Shown here in pieces: positions 30,835 to 39,694 of a stretch of DNA of 64,000 bases. The notes beneath the pieces are model-generated. The model saw nothing but the letters and a program-made list of their open reading frames with translations. It did not search any database and was not told the DNA's origin. The stretch's first letter is position 1. Each line of letters begins with the position of its first letter. This stretch comes from Photobacterium carnosum (lineage in GTDB: Bacteria > Pseudomonadota > Gammaproteobacteria > Enterobacterales > Vibrionaceae), in NCBI RefSeq assembly GCF_002849605.1, contig NZ_NPIB01000027.1, positions 1 through 64,000 of the forward strand. Reading direction: 5' to 3'. A program made the position numbers and the translations under genes.

Positions 30835-33415
30835 GTTTATCCTGTAAGTACTGGGCTTTGATGGTCTCAAATTGCGCCATGTCATCGGGGTAAAAATGCC
30901 ATGCGGTCTTATCAACAGCATCCAGTAATGGTATGCCGCTATCGATAAGTTTTTCACAATATTGATACTCGTTAGGCTCAGTTGAGAGCAAGGCTCTTGA
31001 CCACGGGTCAGCAAATAACCGGTGGAAGGTGACTTGCGTTCCTGCGATTATCATCGCACTTGAAAACCCTGTTTTTGGGGCTTCAAGAAAGCTTTTTACT
31101 AAAGCGACATGAGCAATGTCAAAGGTGGTTGGTCGTTCTTCTACAAATTTCGTAAAGCTCGACCCTTGCCGTAAGATTATCTTGATATCCGAGTTGTTAT
31201 AGGCCGCTTCGGATTCTTCGGATTTGAAAAAGTCGGTAATACTTTGGGTGACACTGGCAAAGCTGCCGCCGAATTTACGGGCAGTGCGGTAGCCTTTATC
31301 AATAAATGCCCGAGATTGGCGGTTATTGCCACTCATGAGTGACCATGCTTCCTCGATGATGCACATTTTTGGTGTGCCGCGACTGCCTGCAAGGTACATA
31401 GCTTGGTTTATCGACACGATAAGTGCAAAGATAACGGGGCGGAGCACGTTATCGCCAAAACCATCAAGTTCAATGGTGGTTAAATGCACATTCGGATCAA
31501 GTTGAGAGGGTTTATTGAAAATATCGCCATAAATCCCCTTGGACACAAACTTATTCAGTTGGTGGCCTAAGTCCTCAATGCGGCGGTCATTATTGCGTTT
31601 TTTCGCAATTGCAAAGAGGGCCTCTTGCACATCATCAATCAAGGTGGCTTGTTGTTTGGCTTCCCACGCCATCAAAATCGCATCCTCTAGAGCGCTTTCA
31701 AGGGTGTCATCCAAGTCGGTATTGGGCGCGGCCATGGCCGCAATTAATCCCGTGACACCCCCTAAAATTTCAGCCATTGGGTGAACGTCATTCCCCTCGG
31801 CGGGACTGTCCTTACCACTGTCTAATGCTTGGCCTTCTTTAGTTTCGATGGCTTTGATGTGGGTAAATGGGTTTAAGAAGATATCTTTTGAGGTCATGTA
31901 GACCCCATCCATGGTTTGGGTGAGCTTTTTGTATGAATCCCCTTTGTCCAATATCCAGACTTTTCCCCCTTCACTGAATACTGAGGTACAAATTGCTTGG
32001 GTGATGAACGACTTACCACTGCCTGACGCCCCCGTTATCGCCATGTTGTAGTTATCGGTGCCACACCGAAAGGGATGAAAGTAGTTGATTTGGTGGCGCA
32101 TGGTCGGGAGCAGTAAACCGCCTGTTAGGCGTTTGAACTCCGCGACCACAGGGAAAAAGTTCACCAAGTTTGAGGTTTTTACTTGGCGTACTCGCCCAGC
32201 GACTTTGCAATCATTGAAGAATTTGAGCATGTTAAACGGCAATGATGCTAATAATGTCTGCCCTTGTATCATGTTGGCTTCAATGATCGTCAATCCCGCT
32301 TCTCTAAAGGCGCCGCGGGCGGATTCCATATCAATCTTCATGTCTTCTTGGTTGGAAAACAAGGTTAAGGTGAACACCATCGACGCGATTTTAAATTCAT
32401 CCCGTAAAAAACCTTCTTGTAAGGCTTCACGCTCGGCCAGCTCTTTTTTGACCGTTGGCATGAACGCCGCCATGGGAGATTTAGCCCATTTACTTAATGC
32501 CCGTATTTTGGTGTCATTCACCACCTGTTGCTTGCCGTTAGGCTCAATACGAAAGTTACAACTGATACGAAACGGACACCGTAGGGCATTGGCGGACTTT
32601 TTTAATGAGGCTAAGCAATTAGAGAACGCATACAACCGAAACTCCGTCGGGAGTTTTCGGAGCGTAAAGTTGATGATGCGAGTATGGGCGGGGGCTTTTT
32701 GGTGTTCAAAGGTGCATTTACTTTCCACATATTGACGGTGAATGAGAAATTCACTGTCGAGCTCCAGCATTTGTTTGTGGAGTAATTCATCCTCGTTATA
32801 AGGCACTTTTCTTGGGGTGTTACGGCTCCCGTTAAAATTCAACACCTGGCTTACATGGTCAATCATGTCACTGGGTGTCATCGACTGATGATCAAGCCCT
32901 GTTTGACTGAGGCCATATTCCAACGTGGTTTTGATGTCACTGACCACGGACTCTTTTTCTTTGGAGGTACAGAAGAAGTAGCTTTGGTAATTTTTTAAAT
33001 CAAATCGGCTAGAGGCGCCCATGCGGGTATTGAAACCATGCCGTGCGGCATGGTGCGCATAAATGGCCTGATTTTCAGCGATGGTTGCCACAATGCCACC
33101 CCGTTTGGAGGCGTTTTGGGTGTTAGCATCAATAAAATGCCCGACTTGGTTATCACCCGTTAAGACAAATTGATAATCCCACTTATCCCCTTCGGGTAAA
33201 CGGCACACCAAATCATTCAAGGCCATCACTAAATCATCATTCGCGCCGCCCAAGACGTTCAGCTTTTTACCAAAGCCTAGCGAGCTTTGATTTTCAAACA
33301 GTCCCGTTTCATCATTAAAATAACGGTAAGGCAGGGTGTTATGCAGGTGCTCGGCTTCTGGGTGGCTGTGTTTCTCTAGGGTGGATAATCCCCCTCTGGC
33401 AATGGGTTTGCTCAT
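30818..33415 (-). CDS. traC: TraC ATPase of the type IV secretion system
   Basis: The VirB4-type ATPase that powers pilus assembly, associated with the inner membrane. It has 865 residues (F TraC 875). The N-terminal TraC domain begins with LPYRYFNDETGLFEN. Walker A GASGSGKS is at residues 462-469, Walker B CIIEEAW at 685-691 and the C-terminal sensor SITDFFKSEESEA near 740. It starts 10 bp from the traV stop. Confidence 0.97.
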   Translation of the reverse strand: MSKPIARGGLSTLEKHSHPEAEHLHNTLPYRYFNDETGLFENQSSLGFGKKLNVLGGANDDLVMALNDLVCRLPEGDKWDYQFVLTGDNQVGHFIDANTQNASKRGGIVATIAENQAIYAHHAARHGFNTRMGASSRFDLKNYQSYFFCTSKEKESVVSDIKTTLEYGLSQTGLDHQSMTPSDMIDHVSQVLNFNGSRNTPRKVPYNEDELLHKQMLELDSEFLIHRQYVESKCTFEHQKAPAHTRIINFTLRKLPTEFRLYAFSNCLASLKKSANALRCPFRISCNFRIEPNGKQQVVNDTKIRALSKWAKSPMAAFMPTVKKELAEREALQEGFLRDEFKIASMVFTLTLFSNQEDMKIDMESARGAFREAGLTIIEANMIQGQTLLASLPFNMLKFFNDCKVAGRVRQVKTSNLVNFFPVVAEFKRLTGGLLLPTMRHQINYFHPFRCGTDNYNMAITGASGSGKSFITQAICTSVFSEGGKVWILDKGDSYKKLTQTMDGVYMTSKDIFLNPFTHIKAIETKEGQALDSGKDSPAEGNDVHPMAEILGGVTGLIAAMAAPNTDLDDTLESALEDAILMAWEAKQQATLIDDVQEALFAIAKKRNNDRRIEDLGHQLNKFVSKGIYGDIFNKPSQLDPNVHLTTIELDGFGDNVLRPVIFALIVSINQAMYLAGSRGTPKMCIIEEAWSLMSGNNRQSRAFIDKGYRTARKFGGSFASVTQSITDFFKSEESEAAYNNSDIKIILRQGSSFTKFVEERPTTFDIAHVALVKSFLEAPKTGFSSAMIIAGTQVTFHRLFADPWSRALLSTEPNEYQYCEKLIDSGIPLLDAVDKTAWHFYPDDMAQFETIKAQYLQDKHAHDD

Positions 33416-33424
33416 GGTGGCACC

Positions 33425-33901
33425 TTATTGTTGGGGTTGAATAGCTATTGGGAACGGCTGCCATTGGCTGTGCTGGAGCACGGTATAAATCACTGAGGTT
33501 GCATGGTAATTACCCTCGGTGTCAATGTAGGGAAAGACCGTGATTTCACGGACTTCTTCTCGTTGGCGAGTCGGTTGACCTGAAGGGGCGGCTTGGGTGG
33601 TAAACGCGACCGTTGGTGCATCAATGACAGTCGCTTGTGGTGGAATAAGGGTAATAGGTGGAGATAATGGCAGTGTGGTTGATATCACTGTTGCGGCCGC
33701 ACGGTTAGCTTCAACGATAATATTTCCTTTATGGTCAGTGCGGTATTGGCCGTTATCAACGGCGGTGTTGATATCAGTCATCGACACACAACGGGTTTCG
33801 CCATCAATAGCATTACAACTAAAATCATCATTCATGCCTGCGGTACAGCCACTTAATAGCAGTAATGCGGCAATGGAAAAATACATTCGGGATAGGTTCA
33901 T
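33425..33901 (-). CDS. traV: TraV outer-membrane lipoprotein
   Basis: The start at 33901 gives 158 residues with a lipobox LLLLSGC; the cysteine at residue 18 is the lipidation site. The following CTAGMNDDFSCNAIDG is typical of TraV, which anchors the TraK-TraB core complex (VirB7-like). A 6-bp earlier ATG is equally possible. It lies 13 bp after the traB stop. Confidence 0.92.
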   Translation of the reverse strand: MNLSRMYFSIAALLLLSGCTAGMNDDFSCNAIDGETRCVSMTDINTAVDNGQYRTDHKGNIIVEANRAAATVISTTLPLSPPITLIPPQATVIDAPTVAFTTQAAPSGQPTRQREEVREITVFPYIDTEGNYHATSVIYTVLQHSQWQPFPIAIQPQQ

Positions 33902-33914
33902 GATCATGCCTTCT

Positions 33915-35387
33915 CTAATACGGTTTTTGAACGGTGGGCGTGGTTTGACGTAAGGCGTCAAAGGCTTGTGCTTTGGCGTTGAGCTGAGGTAATAATTGGT
34001 TGGCTAACGGGTTTATTGGGACGGTTTGCCCTCCCATCATACTCATGAGTGGGTTGGTAAAATTTGCCACGGTCTGACTGATGTCAGCGCCACTCACTCG
34101 TTGTTCGTATTCCGCAATCTTATCGGCATCCAGTGGAAAGCCTTCAAGGAACACCAAGTTCGCGATACTGCCAGGATTTAATTCAATAATTGGGTGATAT
34201 TGCTCGGCCAGTTTGATGTAGTAATCCGCCAGTTTCGAGCCTATATTTTCAAGGGCAGAGCCGCCCATGTTCATGAGTGCATCACTGGGGTTGATGGTTG
34301 ACACCACGCCCGCAGGGCCCGTGATGGTTGAAGATGATGCGTTTTTAGCGGTGTCTCCCAGTCCCGTAAAGAGCCCTGATATCCCCGCCATTTGAATGAT
34401 TTTGCCATTTCGCATCACGGGTGTGCCGCGAATGCCGTTACGGCCAAAGTTAAAGGCGGTGCCTTTCACAGGAATATCCAGTATTTCTTCGGTGCCATTT
34501 TTATCAAAAATACAACTCATGCGCTGTAAGCGAGCAATGCCTCGGTTTGAGGAGATTTCGCCGTACACGGACGCGGTGACAAAACAATCTTTGATGTGCG
34601 AGCGTTTGCCGTTAGGCAAAATGCCATCATGGATCGTGCGGAACAAAATAGGCGCCGTGTCTCCTTGTGCATTGACCCCCGCGTTTGCATCCGCCGCGCC
34701 GATTAAGATCGCAGTAACAAAACTCCCTGTAGGGACGTAGTTTTTACTGCTACGACGGTAAGGGATTTTAGGTGTATCAGGGTAGCGATAAGCAAAGGTT
34801 TGTATGCCCGGAGGTGATTGTCGCGGTGGGGATACGTCACCATAGCGGCCATCATCGGTGTTACCAAAGGGGTTAAGCGGCTCTGTTGTATTGCTTTGGT
34901 TATCGTTGCCTGTTGTTGAACCCGTGTTATAGCCCCGCTTATCAAACTCGGTATTGATGATATCCATGTTGTTATCAAGTTGCGTTTGGACTTGCTCAAG
35001 GGTGTCATCGAGCTTTTTATTGAGTTGGGATAAATTACGCTCAAGGGTATCGGACAAGCTGTCCCGCTGACGTGTTAATGAATAGACCTCTTTGGTGAGT
35101 TTCGTGATGTCTTGTTGTTGCGCTTGCAGGGCGGATTGGGTGTCTTTATCACTGAAATCTGGGGTAATGACGGCGCCAAATTCAGGCGGGGTGTCGGTGT
35201 AAATTACAGGGGGTGCAGTAATGAGCTTAAAGGCGCCATAGCTGGCGCCTAATGTGGTCAGTAACACCCCAAATACCACCCAATTACGTTGACGAGTGGC
35301 AGTATTATCCACATCAAGCGGCGCGTCACTGTCGAGGCTATCCGCCGATTTTCGGGTGAATAACTGGGAAAAGGAAAAAGCCATCAT
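33915..35387 (-). CDS. traB: TraB core-complex protein (VirB10-like)
   Basis: A 490-residue protein that spans the envelope. One membrane helix lies at about 37-56, followed by a coiled coil (about 83-145, LTKEVYSLTRQRDSL...). Next is a Pro-rich linker and the conserved C-terminal domain (SFVTAILIGAADANAG at about 223, FNFGRNGIRGTPVM near 320). It links TraV and TraK in the outer membrane to the inner membrane. Its ATG overlaps the traK stop by 4 bp. Confidence 0.96.
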   Translation of the reverse strand: MMAFSFSQLFTRKSADSLDSDAPLDVDNTATRQRNWVVFGVLLTTLGASYGAFKLITAPPVIYTDTPPEFGAVITPDFSDKDTQSALQAQQQDITKLTKEVYSLTRQRDSLSDTLERNLSQLNKKLDDTLEQVQTQLDNNMDIINTEFDKRGYNTGSTTGNDNQSNTTEPLNPFGNTDDGRYGDVSPPRQSPPGIQTFAYRYPDTPKIPYRRSSKNYVPTGSFVTAILIGAADANAGVNAQGDTAPILFRTIHDGILPNGKRSHIKDCFVTASVYGEISSNRGIARLQRMSCIFDKNGTEEILDIPVKGTAFNFGRNGIRGTPVMRNGKIIQMAGISGLFTGLGDTAKNASSSTITGPAGVVSTINPSDALMNMGGSALENIGSKLADYYIKLAEQYHPIIELNPGSIANLVFLEGFPLDADKIAEYEQRVSGADISQTVANFTNPLMSMMGGQTVPINPLANQLLPQLNAKAQAFDALRQTTPTVQKPY

Positions 35388-36145
35388 TGTCCCCCTTGGG
35401 TGATTTGGTAAAGGTACACATTCCCCTGTGGGGGAATGCTGGTTGCTGACAGCGACACGGCGCGAACGGCACGGGTATAAAAGTCCGTTGTTTTCATCGT
35501 GACACGGTTAGCGGTGTTGTTTTTTACCCGATAAATGACCCCTGTCAGCGTATCTCCTTGCATTTGAGTCAGGGGGACCAAGGTTAAGGAGGGATGTTGA
35601 GGCAGTGGTTGCACTTTAACGAGTGTTAACATTGTTGCCACAAAGCCATCAGGAACGGATTGGGTGGTCGAATACAGCATCATGCTTTTCATGAGGGTGA
35701 CGAGCATCGTTTCATAAGGGCTGTTTTTCTCAAACGCGGTGGCGGCACTGCGTTGTGCTACATCCCGCTGGGTTGAGATAAATTGGGTGGTGACGGCGGG
35801 AATGGCTAAAGGTTTAACGAATGCCCCAAAACTGTGTCCTTTTTGGGTGGTGACGTACAAGGTAAAGGGCTCTTGCACGTTAAGGGTAACGAGCATGGCC
35901 CCTTGTGGATCAATGGGCGGTGCAGCTTGTTCATCATCACCACCAACGGGTAAGGTACAAAATCCCGTTGGACAAGTGACAGAGGTGATGTTGTCGTCTT
36001 TGACGACTAAACGGTTGATATCTAAAAAGGATAAGTTGACATCGACGGTATCGTTATTCGCAAAGGGGACAATAACAGGTGGGGCGGCATGGACAGCGTG
36101 ACTGGCAAGACTGAGGCACAACGCCATCAATAACGGTGTTTTCAT
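35384..36145 (-). CDS. traK: TraK secretin-like core protein
   Basis: The start at 36145 gives 253 residues with signal peptide MKTPLLMALCLSLASHAVHA; the longer frame has no start context. The middle part (NRLVVKDDNITSVTCPTG, then LYVTTQKGHSFGAFV) is the VirB9-like beta-rich region. TraK forms the outer-membrane ring with TraV and TraB. The ribosome site is weak, perhaps because of coupling to traE. Confidence 0.93.
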   Translation of the reverse strand: MKTPLLMALCLSLASHAVHAAPPVIVPFANNDTVDVNLSFLDINRLVVKDDNITSVTCPTGFCTLPVGGDDEQAAPPIDPQGAMLVTLNVQEPFTLYVTTQKGHSFGAFVKPLAIPAVTTQFISTQRDVAQRSAATAFEKNSPYETMLVTLMKSMMLYSTTQSVPDGFVATMLTLVKVQPLPQHPSLTLVPLTQMQGDTLTGVIYRVKNNTANRVTMKTTDFYTRAVRAVSLSATSIPPQGNVYLYQITQGGQ

Positions 36146-36185
36146 GGGACTCTCGATATAAAAAAAAGGCGCACATGGCGCCTGT

Positions 36186-36749
36186 TTAAGTGGTGGGTGA
36201 CACTTTGGCGATACTGCTGAGTTCAATGCTCCCCGCGGGGTAGCTAAACTGCACAATGTAGGTCGCGGTCTCTGGCGCGAGAGCCCGAGATCCAACGTAT
36301 TTTTGTAATGTGCCCGTGACTTTGACGGTTAAATCATTTGCAGCAATTTCCACTTCTTTAGGAAAAAAGGTCGAGGAGATTTTCTGCGCTTTGATTTCCT
36401 TGGCCTCAGCTAATAAGGTGGGTTGCATCAAGTGGTAATCTTTACTGCTGACGTAATTCAAGATTTGTTGGTAGTTGCGGCCAACGTTATCAGGGGTGAC
36501 ATTGAATTTAAGGTATAAGACGTACTCGGCCATGAGGTTGAGGTAGCTGTCACTGACCGATTGGTTCGATACGGTAAATTCAGTAGAGATAGTCGGTGGA
36601 ACAAGGGTGCGGGGTTGATTAAAGGCCACGTAAGCTAAGGCGCTGCCTAAAACCATGACCACCATCAGGCAAGAAAAAAAGCCAATGAGTAGGGCTTTAT
36701 TGAGTAAATGAGCAATCGACAGGGCATCCCTGCGGTTTTCAGCACGCAT
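36186..36749 (-). CDS. traE: TraE pilus assembly protein
   Basis: The start at 36749 gives 187 residues. One N-terminal membrane helix ([21 protein letters not shown]) is followed by a VirB8-like periplasmic domain ([25 protein letters not shown] is the hallmark stretch). It starts 12 bp after the traL stop. Such proteins nucleate the channel at the inner membrane. Confidence 0.94.
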   Translation of the reverse strand: MRAENRRDALSIAHLLNKALLIGFFSCLMVVMVLGSALAYVAFNQPRTLVPPTISTEFTVSNQSVSDSYLNLMAEYVLYLKFNVTPDNVGRNYQQILNYVSSKDYHLMQPTLLAEAKEIKAQKISSTFFPKEVEIAANDLTVKVTGTLQKYVGSRALAPETATYIVQFSYPAGSIELSSIAKVSPTT

Positions 36750-36760
36750 GATGGGCTTCT

Positions 36761-37063
36761 TTAGTTCAGCCAATAGCGTTGATTGGCGGGAGGTGTGTGA
36801 TAGAAAATGGCTCGGCTGATGGTAGGCGGGGCATACCAATACAAAATTAAGGGGATAAAATTATCCCCTTTACTTTGTTTGAGTGTTCGCAAGGCGTAAA
36901 AGACAAGGGCGGCCAAGGCCACCCCGGTCATCATGTATTGCGCCATGGCGAACAGGCCGAACACAATTCCTGCGGGCAACACTACGTCAAGGGGCATTCC
37001 CATGACGATACGACCTTGGTCGATATAGTGTGGCAGCTTAAAGAAATTCTGTTCATTTTCCAT
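36761..37063 (-). CDS. traL: TraL pilus assembly protein
   Basis: A 100-residue inner-membrane protein, similar in role to VirB3. [20 protein letters not shown] near the N-terminus is the family signature; two hydrophobic stretches (30-48, 50-64) and an [11 protein letters not shown] end follow. It starts 4 bp after the traA stop. Confidence 0.95.
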   Translation of the reverse strand: MENEQNFFKLPHYIDQGRIVMGMPLDVVLPAGIVFGLFAMAQYMMTGVALAALVFYALRTLKQSKGDNFIPLILYWYAPPTISRAIFYHTPPANQRYWLN

Positions 37064-37066
37064 GGT

Positions 37067-37414
37067 TTACAGCCCAATTACCGAGCCAGCAGCACTTAAG
37101 AAAATCATACCAACCACGAACCCCCCGATTGCACCTGCCCAATTTTTGGTGACAAAGCCGGTAATAGCACCGACAGCGAGGCCGATAACCGTGATGGCAA
37201 ACCAGAGACCTGACGTTCGTCCCGCAGAGGCTTTGATTTCATCTTTGGTGCCTGCAAATAAATCTGCACCTGCCGCGTATGCGGTATCTGGCATCAATAA
37301 CATCATGGCAAATAATAGAGTGACAGTAATGAGCATGAGGGGACGTAAACGGCGCATTGGAAAAAGGGATGTTAATGACAAAGTGTGAGTGGGTGGGTGT
37401 GTCAATACTGACAT
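37067..37414 (-). CDS. traA: TraA pilin precursor
   Basis: The start at 37414 is preferred because AAGGAG lies 8 bp upstream, giving 115 residues with a long signal region like F propilin. Cleavage after AYA (residue 47) would leave a 68-residue mature pilin (AGADLFAGTKDEIKASAG...), close in length and ending (..GSVIGL) to F pilin. Two membrane helices lie in the mature part. It is the first gene of the transfer operon and is preceded by a long untranslated leader. Confidence 0.94.
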   Translation of the reverse strand: MSVLTHPPTHTLSLTSLFPMRRLRPLMLITVTLLFAMMLLMPDTAYAAGADLFAGTKDEIKASAGRTSGLWFAITVIGLAVGAITGFVTKNWAGAIGGFVVGMIFLSAAGSVIGL

Positions 37415-37453
37415 GGTAAAGCTCCTTATTAATGGAATTGTGCGCAACATGCG

Positions 37454-37479
37454 CACACCAGAGCAACGGCTCTGGTGTG
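37454..37479 (-). promoter_or_regulatory. Hairpin in the traA leader
   Basis: CACACCAGAGC-AACG-GCTCTGGTGTG, an 11-bp perfect stem 40 bp upstream of traA, beside TGCGCA-ACA-TGCGCA (37441-37455). No T-run follows in either direction, so it is more likely a leader RNA structure than a terminator. Confidence 0.55.
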
Positions 37480-37580
37480 GACACGACGAGGAAGTGCAAG
37501 AAGGCCGACATACCCAACCGTCATCGTTAGGATTAAGTACAAACTTCACCAAAAAACGGACTATTGGCCTTCTCGCAAAT

Positions 37581-37605
37581 AAAAAAGCCCTTCATGATGA
37601 AGGGC
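37581..37605 (-). terminator. Intrinsic terminator inside the tra operon leader
   Basis: GCCCTTCATCATGAAGGGC (8-bp stem with a short loop) followed by TTTTTTATTT on the minus strand. It lies between the putative tra promoter and traA, so it would stop the operon unless it is read through. Confidence 0.75.
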
Positions 37606-38111
37606 GCATAAATAATGCTGTTTAAAAACTGGCTAGGTTAAAACTGTCAACGGGGTGCAATGAAGGCCGTGGCCTTCATTGATGAATAAACGGTGGCAGT
37701 TAACGACAGCCACGGTGTCGTGTAGCGACAATAAAGAGTATAGGAATTGATTCATTAACGGCTCCCACACCGAACTTATCCCTGCCGATGGCTGACTGCG
37801 GGATGCGTTGCGTCACAGTTTCAAACTTTTTTTAAAAGTATGAGGTTTTAAATAGACCTTTTGCCCGACGGCCGCCGTAGTCATAGCGCGATAATTCTCA
37901 TTATCGAAAGAATTTCTTTTCGTTATTATGGCGACGACACGAAATTCATCGTCACAACACCGCCTTACGACAAAGGGGGTGAAGGTTGTGTATATAGGCA
38001 ATAGCGTTGAGTGAAAAATAATCAACCAACATAATGAAAATACCTATCATTTAAAGGGTGACACGGCCCTTGCTCTTATTTGTAACAGCGATAATTTTTT
38101 GTCTGGTCACG
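37606..38111 (-). other. Untranslated, highly structured tra operon leader
   Basis: No convincing gene; short frames here have no ribosome sites. Hairpins seen are AATGAAGGCC/GGCCTTCATT (37659-37680), GTGGC/GCCAC (37693-37714), TGTCG/CGACA (37718-37732) and CGATAAT/ATTATCG (37889-37906). It is probably the 5' leader RNA of the transfer operon. A separate small RNA is possible. Confidence 0.5.
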
Positions 38112-38124
38112 TTGTTAAAGAGCA
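38112..38124 (-). promoter_or_regulatory. boxA antitermination element
   Basis: On the minus strand it reads TGCTCTTTAACAA, identical at all 13 positions to the boxA of the E. coli rRNA leaders, which recruits NusB and NusE to block premature termination. It lies about 190 nt after the putative tra promoter and about 500 nt before the intrinsic terminator at 37581-37605. No rRNA gene is near it. The role in tra antitermination is inferred. Confidence 0.7.
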
Positions 38125-38307
38125 GGAATAGCCTCTAAATATGCGAACATTTAACATAATAAAGAAATCGCGCACTAATGGTAATAGTTTGAATATAAAA
38201 GATAAAATGGGAAATTGTGGCTTTTTTTGCCACTTTCAGTGGGGAATAACGGAGCAGTTTGATTAAAAAGAGGACGATAAAGCGTGACAAGTGATATTGC
38301 TTAAACG

Positions 38308-38346
38308 TATAATCTGTGATTATCACTACAGATTATAAAAAGTCAA
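38308..38346 (-). promoter_or_regulatory. Putative tra operon promoter with overlapping operator
   Basis: On the minus strand TTGACT (38346-38341), a 16-bp spacer and GATAAT (38324-38319) fit a sigma-70 promoter. The 10-bp arms TATAATCTGT and ACAGATTATA (38308-38337), with an inner GTGATTATCAC palindrome (38316-38326), cover the -10 element. A repressor or activator bound there would control the whole transfer operon. The regulator is not identified. Confidence 0.6.
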
Positions 38347-38426
38347 TGTAAATCAATGGCTTAGTGCGCGCAATCTTTATTATGTTAAACTTAAAAAAGA
38401 AAATGCAGATAATTTGCCGTGTAGCC

Positions 38427-38456
38427 TTGATATTATCTCGCCTTTTTTACTATAAT
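38427..38456 (+). promoter_or_regulatory. Strong plus-strand promoter ahead of repA
   Basis: TTGATA (38427-38432), 18 bp, TATAAT (38451-38456). It is the best sigma-70 match in the replication module and drives the RNA that runs into the terminator at 38595. Confidence 0.7.
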
Positions 38457-38462
38457 GAAGGC

Positions 38463-38625
38463 AGTTCTTGAGGTGAGAGTGCAACATATAGCGCTCTGCT
38501 CACCATGTAGGCGTAAAGCTTTATATGGTGTATTTTTACATTGAGAATTAGAATGTGTCAGACTCTCAATCTGACCAGATAGCATTCGTAACGAAGCCGC
38601 TCCCCCACTAGGTAGCGGCTTTTTT
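38463..38625 (+). ncRNA. Structured RNA upstream of repA (leader or small RNA)
   Basis: From the promoter at 38427 the transcript would contain a long stem (GGTGAG-AGTGC...GCGCT-CTCACC, about 38480-38514) and a second stem around TAAAGCTTTA (about 38515-38525). It ends in an intrinsic terminator at 38595-38625 (AGCCGCT/AGCGGCT then TTTTTT), for a total of about 160 nt. It could be a copy-control RNA or the attenuated leader of repA mRNA. Strand, start and end are inferred from signals only. Confidence 0.5.
38595..38625 (+). terminator. Intrinsic terminator upstream of repA
   Basis: AGCCGCT at 38595-38601, AGCGGCT at 38614-38620, inner CC/GG pairs, then six T. Because repA lies downstream on the same strand, it may act as a transcription attenuator. 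Confidence 0.75.
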
Positions 38626-38692
38626 ACATCCAAAATGTGGGAAAAAGCGTCACTTGATCTTTGTGATCTTTTGGCTTACAGTAATGATTCAA

Positions 38693-38714
38693 TGTTTGGC
38701 GTGAGACCCAAACA
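38693..38714 (+). promoter_or_regulatory. TTTGGCG hairpin in the repA leader
   Basis: TGTTTGG-CGTGAGAC-CCAAACA: 7-bp perfect stem with an 8-nt loop. The TTGGCG sequence recalls the antisense-RNA target loops of IncFII and IncI-type replicons, but here part of it pairs in the stem, so the analogy is tentative. Confidence 0.4.
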
Positions 38715-38739
38715 TCACAAATCCTAGTGGAATTTAAAT

Positions 38740-38871
38740 ATGACTCTTTTTATCGTGGGATACCCTCCCCTCTTGCAACTCAGATGCGTTTTTTCTTTGC
38801 TTTTATCGTTAGTGTGTCTTTCAAAGACAGACAGGATGAGCACAGGGATAGCATCATATGTCCTCTTCTAA
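38740..38871 (+). CDS. Leader peptide overlapping repA
   Basis: ATG at 38740 opens a 43-residue hydrophobic peptide (MTLFIVGYPPLLQLRCVFSL...) that ends 14 nt inside repA. The repA start lacks a good ribosome site, so ribosomes finishing the leader could reinitiate on repA, as in IncFII (tap) and IncI (repY) plasmids. The ribosome site TGGA is weak. Existence is inferred from the overlap. Confidence 0.5.
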   Translation: MTLFIVGYPPLLQLRCVFSLLLSLVCLSKTDRMSTGIASYVLF

Positions 38872-39694
38872 GCGTCAACACCCTAAAAATAAAGCAAAAA
38901 GTACCGCTTCTGCACGTCAATATGCTGTGACGAGTCGTATTACCCAATTAGGCGCCCAGAAACAGATGGTGTCGGGCAAGGCGAAGTTCCCGTATTGCAC
39001 CAAGCGGTTATTGTTAGCGTTTGCTCACTTTATTGATAACCCACATTGTTACAGCGGTCAGCTTCATGACTTGCACTATTGCCAATCCACTGTTTATGGG
39101 TTGCAACAGCGTCAGCGTGAAACGTGCGTTAAGGTGATGGTCGCGATGTGTTGCGATTTGGAAGTCGAAACCCATCAGATCGGTAAACCGCAGTTAGACT
39201 ACATGGATACCATTACGCACCACACTATCATGAGAAATTATGAGGCGTGTTGGGGTGAGGCTATCAGTGAGAAACGGTATTACCATGCCGTTAAGCTGTT
39301 TAAACTGGCTGATTTCTTGGTGATCGACGCGGTATACCTGCAAGATCGTGATCTTTTAGTCAACTTAGACCTAAAAGATGAAGATTTGCCTCGGGTGTAT
39401 TCCAAACCTGCGTATAAAACGGTGACACAGAAATTCATTAACGTCTTTAATCTCGAAAGTGATGAAGGGGTGGTGAAATCAAAACTACGCTCTATTGCGA
39501 ATCGTGTTAAAAAGGGGTTGAAAACTTTGTGGGTACGTTATGAAGCGTTCAGTGATGCGTATATCTGGAAAAAACGTCAGCGGGCGATAGTGATACGTAC
39601 CGATGCCGTTACGCAGCAACCCCGAGCGCGTTACCCTCAAGGACGCGTGATCAAGCCGTCTATTCTGGGTGGTAACTACACCACCGAACACTAA
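38858..39694 (+). CDS. repA: RepA-type plasmid replication initiator
   Basis: A 278-residue basic protein. After a polar N-terminus it shows PYCTKRLLLAFAHFIDNP, then a probable winged-helix pair (TITHHTIMRNYEACWGEAIS, FKLADFLVIDAVYL) and a Lys/Arg-rich C-terminus (KRQRAIVIRTDA). Length, charge, the leader organisation upstream and a perfect DnaA box 135 bp downstream match IncFII/IncI-style RepA, which binds the origin next to DnaA. No strong family signature can be read directly, so the replicon type stays open. Confidence 0.75.
   Translation: MSSSKRQHPKNKAKSTASARQYAVTSRITQLGAQKQMVSGKAKFPYCTKRLLLAFAHFIDNPHCYSGQLHDLHYCQSTVYGLQQRQRETCVKVMVAMCCDLEVETHQIGKPQLDYMDTITHHTIMRNYEACWGEAISEKRYYHAVKLFKLADFLVIDAVYLQDRDLLVNLDLKDEDLPRVYSKPAYKTVTQKFINVFNLESDEGVVKSKLRSIANRVKKGLKTLWVRYEAFSDAYIWKKRQRAIVIRTDAVTQQPRARYPQGRVIKPSILGGNYTTEH

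Noticed and set aside
37900-38010. Possible ops/RfaH (JUMPstart) element in the tra leader (AAGGCGGTG on the minus strand)
   Set aside because: Only GGCGGT matches the GGCGGTAGCG consensus; too short to support.
38112-38124. Considered whether boxA marks a nearby rRNA operon
   Set aside because: No 16S, 23S or tRNA sequence is found downstream on that strand; the next gene is traA.
37813-38633. Short minus-strand frames of 60-70 codons between traA and repA
   Set aside because: They overlap the promoter, boxA and terminator signals and have no ribosome sites or conserved-looking composition.
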